64,000 bases of DNA from the NCBI GenBank assembly GCA_030068075.1, contig CM057833.1, positions 45,775,587 through 45,839,586 on the forward strand, read 5' to 3'. Of the stretch, positions 10,885 through 22,400 are shown piece after piece (position 1 is the first letter of the stretch; each line of letters begins with the position of its first letter). A program made the translations under genes and the position numbers. Source of the DNA: Paguma larvata. Taxonomy: Eukaryota; Chordata; Mammalia; Carnivora; Viverridae. Below the pieces are notes generated by a model. The model saw nothing but the letters and a program-made list of their open reading frames with translations, was not told where the DNA came from and made no database searches.

Positions 10885-11135
10885 CTACCTCTCTCTGCCA
10901 GGCATGGTGCGAGATGTCGAGTACACAGAGATGAGTAAGACTCCACTCCCACCATAGAAAAGGCCATGTGCTGGTGGGGAGAACAGAGCTGTATTCTAAT
11001 ACCTACTGTAAACTGCCTATGAAAATGGTGGGTATCTACAATGTGCTCTGAGAGCAGAGAAGAAGATGTGATTAGTTCTTCCTGTATTTCAAGAAAGACT
11101 TCAAGGAGGAAGTACTTCAGATGAACCATGTAGAA
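10885..11135 (-). repeat. L2 3'-region fragment
   Basis: Antisense L2: 'tgccaggcatggtgcgagatg', 'cagagatgagtaagactccactccc', 'gctggtggggagaacag', and later 'aagacttcaaggaggaagtac'. Confidence 0.55.
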
Positions 11136-11640
11136 TTTTTACAGTTGGAGAAGAGAGCAATGTGAATGCAAAGGCAGAGGACCTTGAAATGGCGTCTTAT
11201 TATGGAAACAGCAAGTATCTTATTGTGGTTAGAACTACAAAATGTTTTTGTGAATGTGATGACTGTAAAGCCATAAAGCACTATCTCTGCACACTTACGG
11301 GTGCATTACCTTTATGTGGATCTGAGCATGAAGAACTGGGGCTACATCTTATCTTGCAGTCTCTTCATCTTCACCCTGCTTTCCACTACAGTTTCTGGAA
11401 AAACACAGTCTCCCTTCCACAGCCATATAGCTGGACTTCTTCAAGCAATGAAGACAGAGGACACAGATTTTGTGAAAGGTTGTAGAGGAATCACTCAGAG
11501 ACACACTGCAAGAAGGTAGGCTGCTCAAATTGCCAACTGAAGCAATCCAGTGCCTTGTGGAGAGTCAAATACTGTACTGAGAGGTCTTCAGGCCTAGGAG
11601 TAATCACATTAGGCACTCTAATGATTTATTTTCCATTTAT
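11136..11640. other. Unassigned non-coding sequence
   Basis: Forward frames of 107 and 72 codons overlap here (11162-11519) but share no features of known proteins. I do not call a gene. Confidence 0.35.
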
Positions 11641-11945
11641 AAAAATAATGCATATTCTTTATAGGATATGTAAAATACAGCAAAATGAAAGGAATACTTA
11701 AATCTCATCACTTATATAAATAACTTTGATTTTTTTACTTTTTTCACCAAATTGGAATTGTTCTAAATAAATTACTTTGTGGTCATACTTATTTCAAACA
11801 AAACCTCTTTGTGAATATTTTCCTGTGTCATGAAATTCTTCTGTAACATGAGTTTTTTAAATTTTGAAACATTTCAGGTATAAAACAATGATTTAGAACA
11901 CATACTAAATGCCCCTGTACCTACTGCCCAACCTAAACAATGAAA
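11641..11945. repeat. Possible old interspersed repeat (L1- or LTR-derived)
   Basis: AT-rich with a phrase familiar from old L1 3' regions, 'aacacatactaaatgcccctgtacctactgcccaacc'. I cannot name the family with confidence. Confidence 0.25.
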
Positions 11946-12267
11946 TGCTACAGACACTGTGGAATCCCTAGTGTCCATCATGATTGCTGTGGTGACTGAT
12001 CTCCAAGTAGGCAGGCCATGGCCCCACGGAAAGACCAGAGCCTCAGCTTCCCCTGCGTGCTTCTCCAATAACAAGAGGCTCTCTCTCAAGCTGGCATATG
12101 TATATGATTAGAAGGAAATAACTCCATGGCTCACTTTGACAAGCTAGATCTGAGGGATGACTCGAGTAGGTGCTTTCTGCTCTCCTACAGATCAGATAAC
12201 TAAGGAAAAACACTCAATGTGTCCACAAAACCCTTTGCTGTGGTACAATGACCCACAGGTTTGTTTG

Positions 12268-12352
12268 CATCCCTTTTGGAGTATTTTTCTAGGGCAGGAA
12301 CTTTTTCTTTCTTGTTTAATCCTAGCACCTATCATAGTGTCTAGTAAGTTCT
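12268..12352 (+). repeat. L2 3'-end fragment
   Basis: 'ctagggcaggaactttttctttcttgtttaatcctagcacctatcatagtgtctagtaagttc' follows the L2 sense 3' terminus. Confidence 0.65.
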
Positions 12353-12393
12353 TATGAAAAGAGAGTGGCAGGTACTTTCTGGCTCTGCAGTGT

Positions 12394-12540
12394 GAAAATT
12401 AGAGGTTAAGAATGTGAGTTCTAAAATCAGACTCTCTAGGTTTCATTCTCAGCTCTACCATTTACTTGTAATTTAAATTTATAATCCCCAGTTGCTTCAT
12501 TAATAAAATTGAGAGAATCATAGTTCCTACCTGCCCCTAA
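12394..12540 (+). repeat. MIR fragment
   Basis: 'aatgtgagttctaaaatcagactctctaggtttcattctcagctctaccattta' followed by 'cccagttgcttcattaataaaattgag' matches forward MIR. Confidence 0.7.
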
Positions 12541-12619
12541 GCAGATCTCAACCTTTGAGACCAACTATTTCACTCTCATGGCCACTGTGACCTAAAATCC
12601 CACCATTAAAAATCCACCT

Positions 12620-12727
12620 TTTGAGGTGCCTGGGTGGCCTAGTCAGTTAAGTGTCTGACTCTTGATTTTAGCTCAGGTCATGATCTCATGGTTCATGTGT
12701 TTGAGCCCCACCTTGGGCTTCTTGCTA
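12620..12727 (+). mobile_element. Carnivore SINE, 3'-truncated
   Basis: Head 'gaggtgcctgggtggcctagtcagttaag' and 'gtcatgatctcatggttcatgtgtttgagcccc' are present. The element then stops without the CT-rich body or A tail, so its 3' half has been lost or replaced. Confidence 0.85.
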
Positions 12728-13255
12728 ATCAAATTCCTCTGTAATGTTAAATCAACACATACATATGTGTTCCTGTACCTGGAAACTGCCGTGCCCCAGG
12801 TTCCATGGATACAAAGTGAGACTTGATTTTCATGTTCTTCTGGCTCCTGACCACAGCTATTTGGTCCCAGCGGTAGTACCTGACCAGGCTGGGCTAAGGA
12901 CTCCCTTCTCTGGGATTTTTGAAATATACATTCAGAATTTCAAGGTTGGTCCCTCCTAGTGGCAGGTACTATAAGATGTGAAATTAAAGAGGCTTCCAGT
13001 TGTGACTCTCATCCTCTAGGGGAAAAAAACTGACCTATAATGAAAGGAGATGAATTTAATGGATATAAATGTGAAGAAATGCGCAATGGGTCTTCAAAGA
13101 TTTTGTGCCCATGTTTTAGAGTCCCTAAGACCCTGTTGTATCTTTGCCCTTCTTGAATGTTGGTAGTTAGACCATTCCTTGGGTTCCTTGGAGCAATAAA
13201 TTTCTCTCTTTCCCTAAATTCAAATTTGCTTTCTGTCAACTGGAGCTTGGTGAGG
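12728..13255. other. Unassigned non-coding sequence
   Basis: No gene or recognisable repeat. Confidence 0.3.
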
Positions 13256-13340
13256 GGCAGGGAGAAAAGAACAACAACAATGAGGAGGAGAAGAAAGAGG
13301 AAGAAAGGTGAAGGAGAAGAGAAGAGAAGAGAAGAGAACT
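13256..13340. repeat. Purine-rich tract with (GAGAA)n
   Basis: Almost pure A and G on the + strand. It ends in four tandem agaga-type pentamers at about 13315-13338. Confidence 0.85.
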
Positions 13341-13399
13341 ATGAGTTCAGTTTTTTTTATTCAAAATATCTCTAAAAAGGGCAATGAATTCCATGAGTG

Positions 13400-13558
13400 A
13401 TATCTAAGAATAAATTAGATTCAAGGAATTTCAAATGTAGAAAGGACCTTAAATCTAATCTAATCTAATCCAGCCTCCTCATTTACCAGTCAGAAACTTG
13501 CAGAGCAAGGAGGAGATAGAGCTTGCCTAGATCACTCTGTGGCAAAACTTCAGAATCA
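13400..13558 (-). repeat. MIR-related fragment
   Basis: 'tgtagaaaggaccttaaatctaatctaatc' then 'cagcctcctcatttaccagtcagaaact'. The ctaat pentamer is tandemly repeated (13454-13471). Confidence 0.45.
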
Positions 13559-13561
13559 CAG

Positions 13562-13940
13562 TGTCTTAGTTGGCAAAGGCTATCATAACAAATACTATAG
13601 ATCAGGTAGCTTATAGAAGAGAGGTTTATTTTCCCACAGTTCTGGAGGTAGGAAGTCCAAGATCAAGACCCACTGGGGTTAAATTTCATGTGAAGGCTCT
13701 CTTCTTGGCTTATCAAAGTCTACCTCCTTGCTGTGTACTCATGGCAGAGAGAGAGACAGAGAGAGCTCTCTGATGTCTCTTCCTATAAAAGCACCAATCT
13801 CAACAGACTATGGCCCCACCTTCATGATTTCACCTAACTCTGATTAACTATCAAAAGCCTCATCTCCAAATACCATCACACCGGGGGTTAGGGATTCAAC
13901 ATTTGAATTTTGAGAGGACACAAAATCTGGTCCATAACAT
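13562..13940 (-). repeat. Medium-reiteration mammalian repeat, family not named
   Basis: The order 'ggctatcataacaaatactatagatcagg', 'tttattttcccacagttctggagg', 'aagtccaagatcaag', 'tcttcctataaaagcaccaatc' and 'ggggttagggattcaacatttgaattttg' is that of a very common mammalian interspersed repeat. I recognise the pattern but cannot assign the family or its orientation firmly. Confidence 0.6.
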
Positions 13941-13959
13941 ATAGCTTTAAAATATGTGG

Positions 13960-15398
13960 GTCTGTAAATGTCTTTAAAGTCCTCCAACCTCCTTATTCAC
14001 CAATGGGGGAATTAAGGTCCAAGTAATACAGAGATTTTCTAAGGGTCTATCATAACCTATCATGAATGCATAGGTTATTAAGCTAGTGCCTTAGATTGTT
14101 CTCTGTTAGGCTAAGAAAAGGGGAAACAAGGGGTACGCAAAGCTACATAGAGAGTGCTGGTGTGGCCTGGTAATGGGGTCAGAGTAATGATAAAAAAGTA
14201 GACAACTGAATTCAGCCAATTCTGGACACCTTGGTTTCATTAGGAGGAAGTTGATCATCACAGGTTAGTACACAGGCTAGAGGACGTTGGAAGTCTTGCC
14301 CTTTGTTGTTTCATTCTTTTGCAGCCAACCACCAGACAGCAATTATTTGTTCGCTCCACAGTCCTGAGTATTTGGATATGCAAATCAACTGTGTCCATGC
14401 ATAATTAAGACAGACACTGTGGAAAGTTTCATTTTACAGAAGAAAGCTTGCCAGATGGCTGGAATGAAAGGTCAGCATAGACTGCACCTCACTTTCTTGT
14501 CTCAGACTGTGTGTAGGTTAAGGGTAATGGCATCCAGGCTTCTCCTGCCCTTTCTTGCTGCTGCTGCACTGAGGAGCTTCAGGGGTAGACCTTGTCTCTC
14601 CTTTGACCTGGAAAGACCCTGGGGCTTTCCATAGATATGTGCTGGGACAGAATATTTTCTGCCTCCAATAAGAGTAAAGGTTGCTAGCTATATATTCCTA
14701 GAGTCAGAAGTTTGCCCTCTTTTGAGAGTCAATAGGCTCGCTCTATGATCTTGGAGAAAGGAGTCATTTCTGAAGGACCAACACATTCGACATGTTTTCA
14801 GAAGTAGAGTGCACAAGTTATTAAACTAGTGCCTCCCACCTTCAAAACCACCTTTGATAACAGTACTCTGGATGTGGGCACTGGGATTCAAACCTCTGAG
14901 GAGGGGAGCATGGCCCTTCTGGTCCTGGTACCTCAGAGAAGGATGAAGAAGAGGCTCTAGGAGAATGAAAAGAGATTGAAAGCTGAAACCAACTGATATG
15001 GAACCAATTATTGCTTCCAGGGTAATAAGCTATCGCTGGACTAGCAGCAACAGGAAGAACAAACAAATTGGGAGCAGGAAGTCCTTCCTCTTTTAACTTT
15101 CCAGTCTAGCAGAAACTAACAGGAAGCCAGCTAACAACAGAGAAGTATCCTTTCATAGTCCCAGTCCCATTATGCAAAACAGAGCAAAAAATGATAGGTC
15201 TGGAGCAAAGAGACCGTAAGAGTTTAAGAACCAGCACAGTCCACCCCTTTGGCTACTCAGCATCCATACTGAGTCACAGATACTCCTTAATATTCTGTAA
15301 AGTAAACACTACATTGTAATGTTAATAACCAACATCAATCCTTATATAAAATGACAAAGAAGGAGAAAGAGGAAAAAAAAAGACAACAGTGTGTGAAT
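13960..15398. other. Mostly unassigned sequence
   Basis: 13975-14045 has a weak MIR-like phrase ('tccaacctccttattcaccaatggggg'). A non-repetitive piece at 14335-14410 contains the octamer 'atgcaaatc' and 'cataattaag'. No coding feature is supported. Confidence 0.3.
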
Positions 15399-15433
15399 AT
15401 AAATATGTGTGGGTGTGTTTATGAGTGTGTGTG
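15399..15433. repeat. Imperfect (GT)n tract
   Basis: Alternating gt/tg units with several interruptions (tgtgtgggtgtgtttatgag). Confidence 0.7.
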
Positions 15434-16985
15434 TATTTATAACAAACAAGAGCAAAAATCTTCATAGCTGCTATCATCCTTGTTTCTTTAACTGGGCAAA
15501 GACCATAGTTGGTATTTATAAATATCAGTTCCACTGATAACTATTACATATGACACCACCTACAGCTGCTGGTTTGATAGAATGTTGGAATGGCTCTCAA
15601 AGGCACAGCTAAGTCAGTAGCTGGGGGATGACACCTTCACTGTAAGAGTGCTGTCCTCCTATGTGCACTTTCTACTTTGAGTCAGTGATCGTTACATGGT
15701 GCTTCATGCCTCTTTGGTAGAATACATGGATCCAATAATAAAAGTATAGAAGGAATGGCTTTTGTCACCATCACTCCCAGTGACACACTTGGTGAACTTG
15801 TGCAAAATGTTTGCTCTCTTGGTATTTTGAAGTCTTCATGACAGTAGACAATCAGATTTTAAAAAGGAGTTACTATGCTGGCAGCAATGATTGACTGTGG
15901 TTATCATGAGGAGCTAGGGTTGTTGCTACCTCTCAAGGTCATGGAGGAGTATGTCTGGAACTCAGAAGATTACCTGGGACATAGATTACTTCTATGACCA
16001 GTGATAACAATAAATTAGCAATTGCAGCAATACTAGCCTGAGAAAAGTGGTAACCAAGAGTTCTGACACCTCAGGGATGAGAGGCTGAATTATCCCACTG
16101 GTGCAGTGATGTAGAGAAGCAGAAGCGATGGCCCAGGGTAAGTCAAATTTGAATGCACAGAGAGGAGGGGAAGGATTTACCAATATGACCTTAATGATAG
16201 CTGTGGTGGCAGAGACTCTATATCCCATCAAACTTTCTGTCATAGGATTTTTGTTTGCTTGTTTGTTCATTCATTTGTTTGCTTTTAAAATTTTGAAAAA
16301 TCAGCAAGAAGATGCAGTGAAGTTGGGCAGAAGTGGACCCAGGTAGTCCAAGGGGTGGACTATATAGCATATAGTCCCATTGCCCCAGCCTTACTATTTC
16401 CACTGAGACCAGCCCACCATCCAACTGCCAGCATCTGAAACTCTGCCTCACAGTTCTCTTTGGCCACTGAAAATTCCACTGTCCATATGTGGACAGGCAG
16501 AAATGCCAGGAAGTTAGCAGCCCCCAAAAGCAGTCCTCAAGCAAGAGATAACAGAAGTTAGTGCATAAATATCATAGCTCCCTTGCACCTTGGGTGAAAT
16601 AACTCTGAGGTGGGCCTTGAACACTGGACCCTAGAATTACACAATAGGAACAACGCTCCATTTTCCCACAAAAGTAATATAGTTGGTAAAGCACTCTTTA
16701 CTGGCTTTCTTTCCTTTCCTGTTTTGTATCCTCTCTCCTCTACCACTGTGTCCCGTATTACCTCCCAAATAAAGTATTAGCATCCACATTTGGCCTCAGA
16801 GTTTACTTCTGGGGAAACCAAAACAAAGACAATACTAAATCTGATTGATTTTAAAACCCAGATTTTTAAATTCTGCCGATAGCCCTCTATTCCCCCCAGT
16901 CCTTTCTTACGCCCATATTGGACTCCTAAGGGCCACAAAACAGTCAACACAAAGTAGGTGTTTAACATATTGGGGGACTTGTATA
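15434..16985. other. Unassigned sequence, possibly old LTR debris
   Basis: No repeat can be named with confidence. A run at 16248-16284 is rich in TTTG units (gtttgcttgtttgttcattc). Overlapping frames of 72-108 codons around 15992-16544 lack recognisable features. Confidence 0.25.
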
Positions 16986-16989
16986 AGTC

Positions 16990-17485
16990 ATTATACCAGA
17001 ATTACACCATTTTCTGGCTTGCATACCTTTGATCATGTCCTTTCTCTTTGAATGTTCTCTGCCAATACCATTTTCTTCATCTAAAAAAAATTAATAATGA
17101 TGAAAATAATACCTACCAAACAGTGTTGCTGAGCTTATTACCCAAGTTTCATATATGTATTTTGTAGTACAGTGCCTTACCCATGACGTTTAACGTCTTT
17201 GTTATTATTATTAACCAGTACTACCTTAAGAAGTATCTATTTGTTTTCTAAACTTAGCTCAACTACGTCTTTTCCAAACCTTCCCTAACCCCATATTCAC
17301 CTTCAATTCTAAGTCAAAATTAATCTTGCCCTGTTCTCTGTTTTCATAGTAATTGGTTTATAGCACTTCCTTAATATTTTATCTTAGAGTTATCCTTGCA
17401 TATATATGACTCCCCACTAGACTCCAGCAGACAAGGTTTTATTCATCCCCCCCAAAAGCACTTAGTATGTATTGCTATGTTGAGA
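16990..17485 (+). repeat. L2 3'-region fragment
   Basis: 'tttgatcatgtcctttctctttgaatgttctctgcc', later 'ccaaaccttccctaaccccat', 'agtaattggtttatagcacttcc', and finally 'ctagactccagcagacaaggttttattcat' follow the L2 3' sequence. A MIR-like piece may interrupt it at about 17085-17220. Confidence 0.55.
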
Positions 17486-17626
17486 TCACATTTTTTTTTC
17501 CTTTTCCTCCTGTCAATCCCCTACCCTCACTACATTCCAAAGACCTCCTCAGGAAACTATGTTCCATACAAAGCCAAGACTCTTCCTCTCAGGACAGGAA
17601 GATTTTGTTAAACATACGGTAATACT

Positions 17627-17742
17627 GGGGGTAGTGGGGACACCTGGCTGGCTCTGTAGAGCATGTGACTCTTGATCTCTTGGTCATGAGTTCAAGCTCC
17701 ATGTTGGGTATAGCAATTACTAAAAAAATAAATAAAATAAAA
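17627..17742 (+). mobile_element. Short carnivore SINE
   Basis: Head 'gggacacctggctggctctgtagagcatgtgactcttgatctcttgg' and B-box-like 'catgagttcaagctccatg', then a direct A-rich tail with no CT-rich body. Flanked by aaacatacggtaatact (17610-17626) and aaacatgtggtaatact (17743-17759). Confidence 0.9.
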
Positions 17743-17759
17743 AAACATGTGGTAATACT

Positions 17760-18383
17760 AATAATTTCTATCTGATAGCACTTTACAATTTATAATATGT
17801 TTTCACTTCCATTACCCATTTGATCATCATTTTTTTTTAATCAAGTATTGTTTCCATGTGGCTGGGAAGCAAAGGAGGAAAACAGCCACTACTGCTATTG
17901 AGTGTTGCTCTGAAATGATAATCAAACCCTTCCACTGCTCAGTCTTAAACCAATGGAGAAAAAGTCAAGGGAGTCAAATGGGGATCAAGATACCAACATT
18001 ATTGCTTACACAGGTGCGTGGTATTTCCTGCATGAGTTAAATGTTAGAGTCAGGGTTCCTCCTAGGCCACCTCCTGCCCCTTCCACCAGGTATAGCCCTT
18101 GAGATCTAGCTGAGGAAAGAGTCTATGAAACAGATACTTACTCAGTCAACTATGTGGGAAATAGCACCTGCCTTGTACCCAAAATTACAGTTTAAACACA
18201 TTAATTCAATCCAATCTAGAAGAATTTTTTTCCATATCAATGAACAAAAAAGAAAAGAAGGAAGAAATTCTCCTCCCATAGGGTGGGATCAGAAAGGGGT
18301 AAGGAGGTGGAATAGAAGTGTTACTCAAGTATTCTTTCCTCTTAAGAGATGGAGTGGAGGTTGCTTAGCGAAATGTGAGCCCT
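17760..18383. other. Single-copy sequence upstream of the L1 insertion
   Basis: AT-rich, with no recognised repeat and no supported gene. It supplies the genomic flank into which the L1 inserted. Confidence 0.35.
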
Positions 18384-18400
18384 AAGAAATAAGTTCTCCC
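18384..18400. repeat. Left target-site duplication of the L1
   Basis: aagaaataagttctccc is repeated exactly at 23580-23596, after the poly(A) tail. A perfect 17-bp duplication points to insertion by target-primed reverse transcription and to relative youth. Confidence 0.95.
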
Positions 18401-18526
18401 GAGGCTCTACCAACTCTGCAGGGACCTCCGGGGAGCCCGTTCGCATCTGGAGGAAAGAGCCAGACTTCTCAAAGTTTTCCTTTCCAGGGCAACTTCAAGA
18501 AACAACCCATAACACATCCAGCCAAA
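18401..18526 (+). promoter_or_regulatory. Shortened L1 5'UTR
   Basis: 126 bp between the target duplication and the ORF1 start, with several CpGs (cccgaggctc, cctccggggagcccgttcgc). It may retain only the 3' end of the promoter region. I cannot identify a YY1-type initiator site at its 5' edge. Confidence 0.6.
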
Positions 18527-19420
18527 ATGACGAGACGGAAGAATTCTCCTCAAAAGAGTCTACAAGAAGCAGTGACAGCTCAAGAATTAATGAAAAGAGA
18601 TATAAGCAACATAACAGAACTTGAATATAGAATGTTAATCATAAAACTAATTGCTGGCCTTGAAAAAAGCTTAGATGAATGCAAGGGGTCCTACGAGGCA
18701 AAGTTCAAAGACCTTAAAAACGGTCAGGAAGAATTAAAGAAGACATTGGAAGAAATACAGGGGAAACTGGAAGCAACCACAGCACGGATTGAAGAGGTAG
18801 AGGAAAGAGTTAGTGCATTAGAAGACAAAATCATTGAAAAAGAGGAAGCAGATAAAAAGAGAGAGAAGCTGATCCAGGAACAGGAAAGGAGAATTCGAGA
18901 GCTGAGCGATGCAGTCAAAAGAAACAATATCCGTATCATAGGAGTTCCAGAGGAAGAAGAGAGAGAGAAAGGAGTCGAAGGGGTTCTGGAACAAATCATT
19001 GCTGAGAACTTCCTCAACATGAGAAAGGAAACGGGCATGGAAATCCAAGAGGCACAGAGAACTCCCCTCAGACGTAACTTGAATAGACCTTCTGCACGGC
19101 ACATCATAGTGAAGCTGGCAAAATACAAAGATAGGGAGAGAATCCTGAAAGCAGCTAGGGACAAAAGAACCCTAACATACAAAGGGAGACCTATAAGGGT
19201 AGTAGCAGACTTATCTACGGAAACTTGGCAAGCCAGAAAGGAATGGCAGGACATCTTCAATGTGATGAGCAAGAAGGACATGCAACCAAGAATTCTGTAT
19301 CCGGCTAGCCTGTCATTCAGAATAGAAGGAGAGATCAAGGTTTTTCCCAACAAACAAAAACTGAAAGAATTTATCACAAATAAGCCAGCACTGCAAGAGA
19401 TCCTGAGGGGCATTCTATGA
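18527..19420 (+). CDS. L1 ORF1: L1 ORF1 protein (RNA-binding chaperone)
   Basis: Open frame of 297 codons. Family knowledge: ORF1p forms trimers, coats L1 RNA in cis in cytoplasmic particles and acts as a nucleic-acid chaperone needed for retrotransposition. Visible here: a short basic N-terminus (TRRK); a long charged heptad-like coiled coil at about residues 40-133, rich in E, K and L; an RRM-type domain starting at [11 protein letters not shown] (134-144); and a C-terminal domain with [20 protein letters not shown] (191-210) and YPASLSF (258-264). It is shorter than the human protein (338 residues), mainly in the N-terminal and coiled-coil part. The start is the first ATG after the 5'UTR, in 'ccaaaatgacg', which has A at -3. 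The stop codon overlaps the most upstream in-frame ATG of ORF2 in an ATGA. Confidence 0.97.
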   Translation: MTRRKNSPQKSLQEAVTAQELMKRDISNITELEYRMLIIKLIAGLEKSLDECKGSYEAKFKDLKNGQEELKKTLEEIQGKLEATTARIEEVEERVSALEDKIIEKEEADKKREKLIQEQERRIRELSDAVKRNNIRIIGVPEEEEREKGVEGVLEQIIAENFLNMRKETGMEIQEAQRTPLRRNLNRPSARHIIVKLAKYKDRERILKAARDKRTLTYKGRPIRVVADLSTETWQARKEWQDIFNVMSKKDMQPRILYPASLSFRIEGEIKVFPNKQKLKEFITNKPALQEILRGIL

Positions 19421-22400
19421 AAACAAGGAGGCAAAGAATACAAACTACCAGACACAGCCTTACAAACATGAAACTTACAGATAATACAGTGACTGTAAGC
19501 CCATATTTTTCAATATTAACACTGAATGTAAATGGACTAAATGCGCCAATCAAAAGACAAAGGATAACAGAATGGATTAAAAAACAAGACCCATCTATTT
19601 GCTGTCTTCAAGAAACTCATCTTAAACCTGAAGACACCTTCAGATTGAAAGTGAGGGGATGGAGAACTATCTACCATGCTACTGGAAGTCAGAAGAAAGC
19701 CGGAGTAGCCACACTTATATCAGACAAATTAGACTTTAAAATGAACGATGTAATAAGAGATGAGGAAGGACATTATATAATAGTCTCAGGGACCATCCAG
19801 CAGGAAGAGCTAACAATTGTAAATATCTACGCACCGAATTCAGGGGCACCCAAATTTGTAAAACAACTAATTACAAACATTAGCAACCTCATCGATAAAA
19901 ATGTCCTAATAGTAGGGGATCTCAACACTCCACTCTCAGCATTGGATAGATCAACAAAACAGAAAATCTCCGCAGAAACAATAGCCCTGAATGACACATT
20001 AGGACAGATGGGCCTCACAGACATCTTTAGGGTCCTTCATCCAGAAGCAAAGGAATTTACATTCTTCTCATCTGCACACGGTACATTTTCCAAGATAGAC
20101 CACATTCTGGGGCACAGGGAAGCTCTGAATAAATATAAAAGAATTGAGATCATACCGTGTACAGTGTCAGACCACAATGCTTTGAAACTTGAAATCAACC
20201 ACAGGAGAAAGCCTGGAAAATATCCAAGAACATGGCGGCTAAGAAATAACCTACTAAAAGATGACTGGGTCAACCAAGCCATCAGAGAAGAAATTAAAAA
20301 ATACATGGAAACAAATGAAAATGAAAATACAACAATCCAAACGCTCTGGGATGCAGCAAAGGCAGTCCTGAGAGGGAAATATATTGCAATCCAGGCCCAT
20401 CTCAAGAAACAAGAAAAATCAATAACACAAATTCTAACAGCACGCCTAAAGGAACTAGAAGCAGATCAACTAAAACAACCCAAGCCCAGCAGAAAGAGAG
20501 AAATAACAAAGATCAGAGCTCAAATTAACCATATGGAGACAGAAAAGGTAGTGGAACAGATCAATGAAACCAAAAGCTGGTTCTTTGAAAAAATAAACAA
20601 AATAGACAAACCTCTAGCCAGGCTTCTCAAAAAGAAAAGAGAGAGAACTCAAATAAATAAAATCGTGAATGAAAAGGGAGAAATTACAACCAATCCCTCA
20701 GAGATACAAGCAATCATCAGAGAATACTATGAAAAATTATATGCCACCAAACTTGGCAATCTGGAAGAAATGGACAGCTTCCTAAATAGCCACACGCTAC
20801 CAAAACTCAAACGGGAAGAAATAGAAAATTTGAACAGACCCATAACTAGTGAAGAAATAGAATCAGTTATTAAAAACCTCCCAGCAAATAAAAGCCCTGG
20901 ACCAGATGGCTTTCCTGCGGAATTTTACCAGACATTTAAAACAGAGTTAATTCCTATCCTCCTCAAGCTGTTCCAAAAAATTGAAACAGAAGGAAAACTC
21001 CCCGACTCATTCTATGAAGCCAGCATCACTTTGATTCCCAAACCAGATAGAGACCCAGCAAAGAAAGAAAATTACAGGCCAATATCCCTGATGAATATGG
21101 ATGCAAAAATTCTCAACAAGATACTAGCAAATCGAATCCAACAGCATATAAAGAGAATTATCCACCATGATCAAGTAGGATTCATCCCTGGGTTGCAGGG
21201 CTGGTTCAATATTCGCAAATCAATCAACGTGATACATCACATCAACAAAAGAAAAGATAAGAACCATATGATCCTGTCAATAGATGCAGAAAAAGCATTT
21301 GACAAAATACAGCATCCTTTCTTAATAAAAACTCTCGAGAAAGTCGGGATAGAAGGAACATACTTAAACATCATAAAAGCCATATATGAAAAACCCACAG
21401 CTAATATCATCCTCAATGGGGAAAAATTGAAAGCCTTCCCCCTGAGATCAGGAACACGACAGGGGTGTCCGCTCTCGCCACTGCTATTTAACATAGTGCT
21501 GGAAGTCTTAGCATCAACAATCAGACAACAAAACAAAATAAAAGGCATCAAGATTGGCAAGGAGGAAGTCAAACTTTCACTTTTTGCAGATGACATGATA
21601 CTTTACATGGAAAACCCGACAGAATCCACCAAAAGCCTACTAGAACTGATTCATGATTTCAGCAAAGTTGCAGGATACAAAATCAATGTACAGAAATCGG
21701 TGGCATTTCTATACACCAACAATGAAGCAGCAGAAAGAGAAATAAAGAAGCTAATCCCTTTCACAATTGCACCAAAAACCATAAAATACTTAGGAATAAA
21801 CCTAACCAAAGATGTGAAAGACCTCTACACTGAAAACTATAAAAAACTTATGAAGGAAATTGAGGAAGACACAAGGAAATGGAAAAACATCCCATGCTCA
21901 TGGATTGGAAGAATAAATATCGTCAAAATGGCAATACTACCCAAAGCAATCTACACATTCAATGCAATCCCAATCAAAATTGCACCAGCATTCTTCTCAA
22001 AGCTAGAGCAAACAATCCTAAAATTTGTATGGAACCACAAAAGACCTCGAATAGCCAAAATAATACTGAAGAATAAAACCAAGGCGGGAGGCATCACAAT
22101 CCCAGACTTTAACCTCTACTACAAAGCGGTGGTCATCAAGACTGTATGGTATTGGCACAAAAACAGACGCATAGACCAATGGAATAGAATAGAAAACTCA
22201 GAAATGGACCCGCAAGTATATGGCCAACTAATCTTTGACAAAGCGGGAAAATGTATCCAATGGAAAAAAGACAGCCTTTTTAACAAATGGTGCTGGGAGA
22301 ATTGGACAGCAACATGCAAAAGAATGAAACTAGACCACTTTCTTACACCACTCACAAAAATAAATTCTAAATGGATAAAAGATCTGAATGTGAGGCAGGA

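Noticed and set aside
13562..13940. Considered as a possible exon because of its ordered, moderately conserved look
   Set aside because: The order of phrases matches a common mammalian interspersed repeat, and its frames are short.
18724..19455. 243-codon reverse frame opposite L1 ORF1, and similar reverse frames inside ORF2
   Set aside because: Antisense shadows of purine-rich L1 coding sequence. The forward frames carry all recognised motifs.
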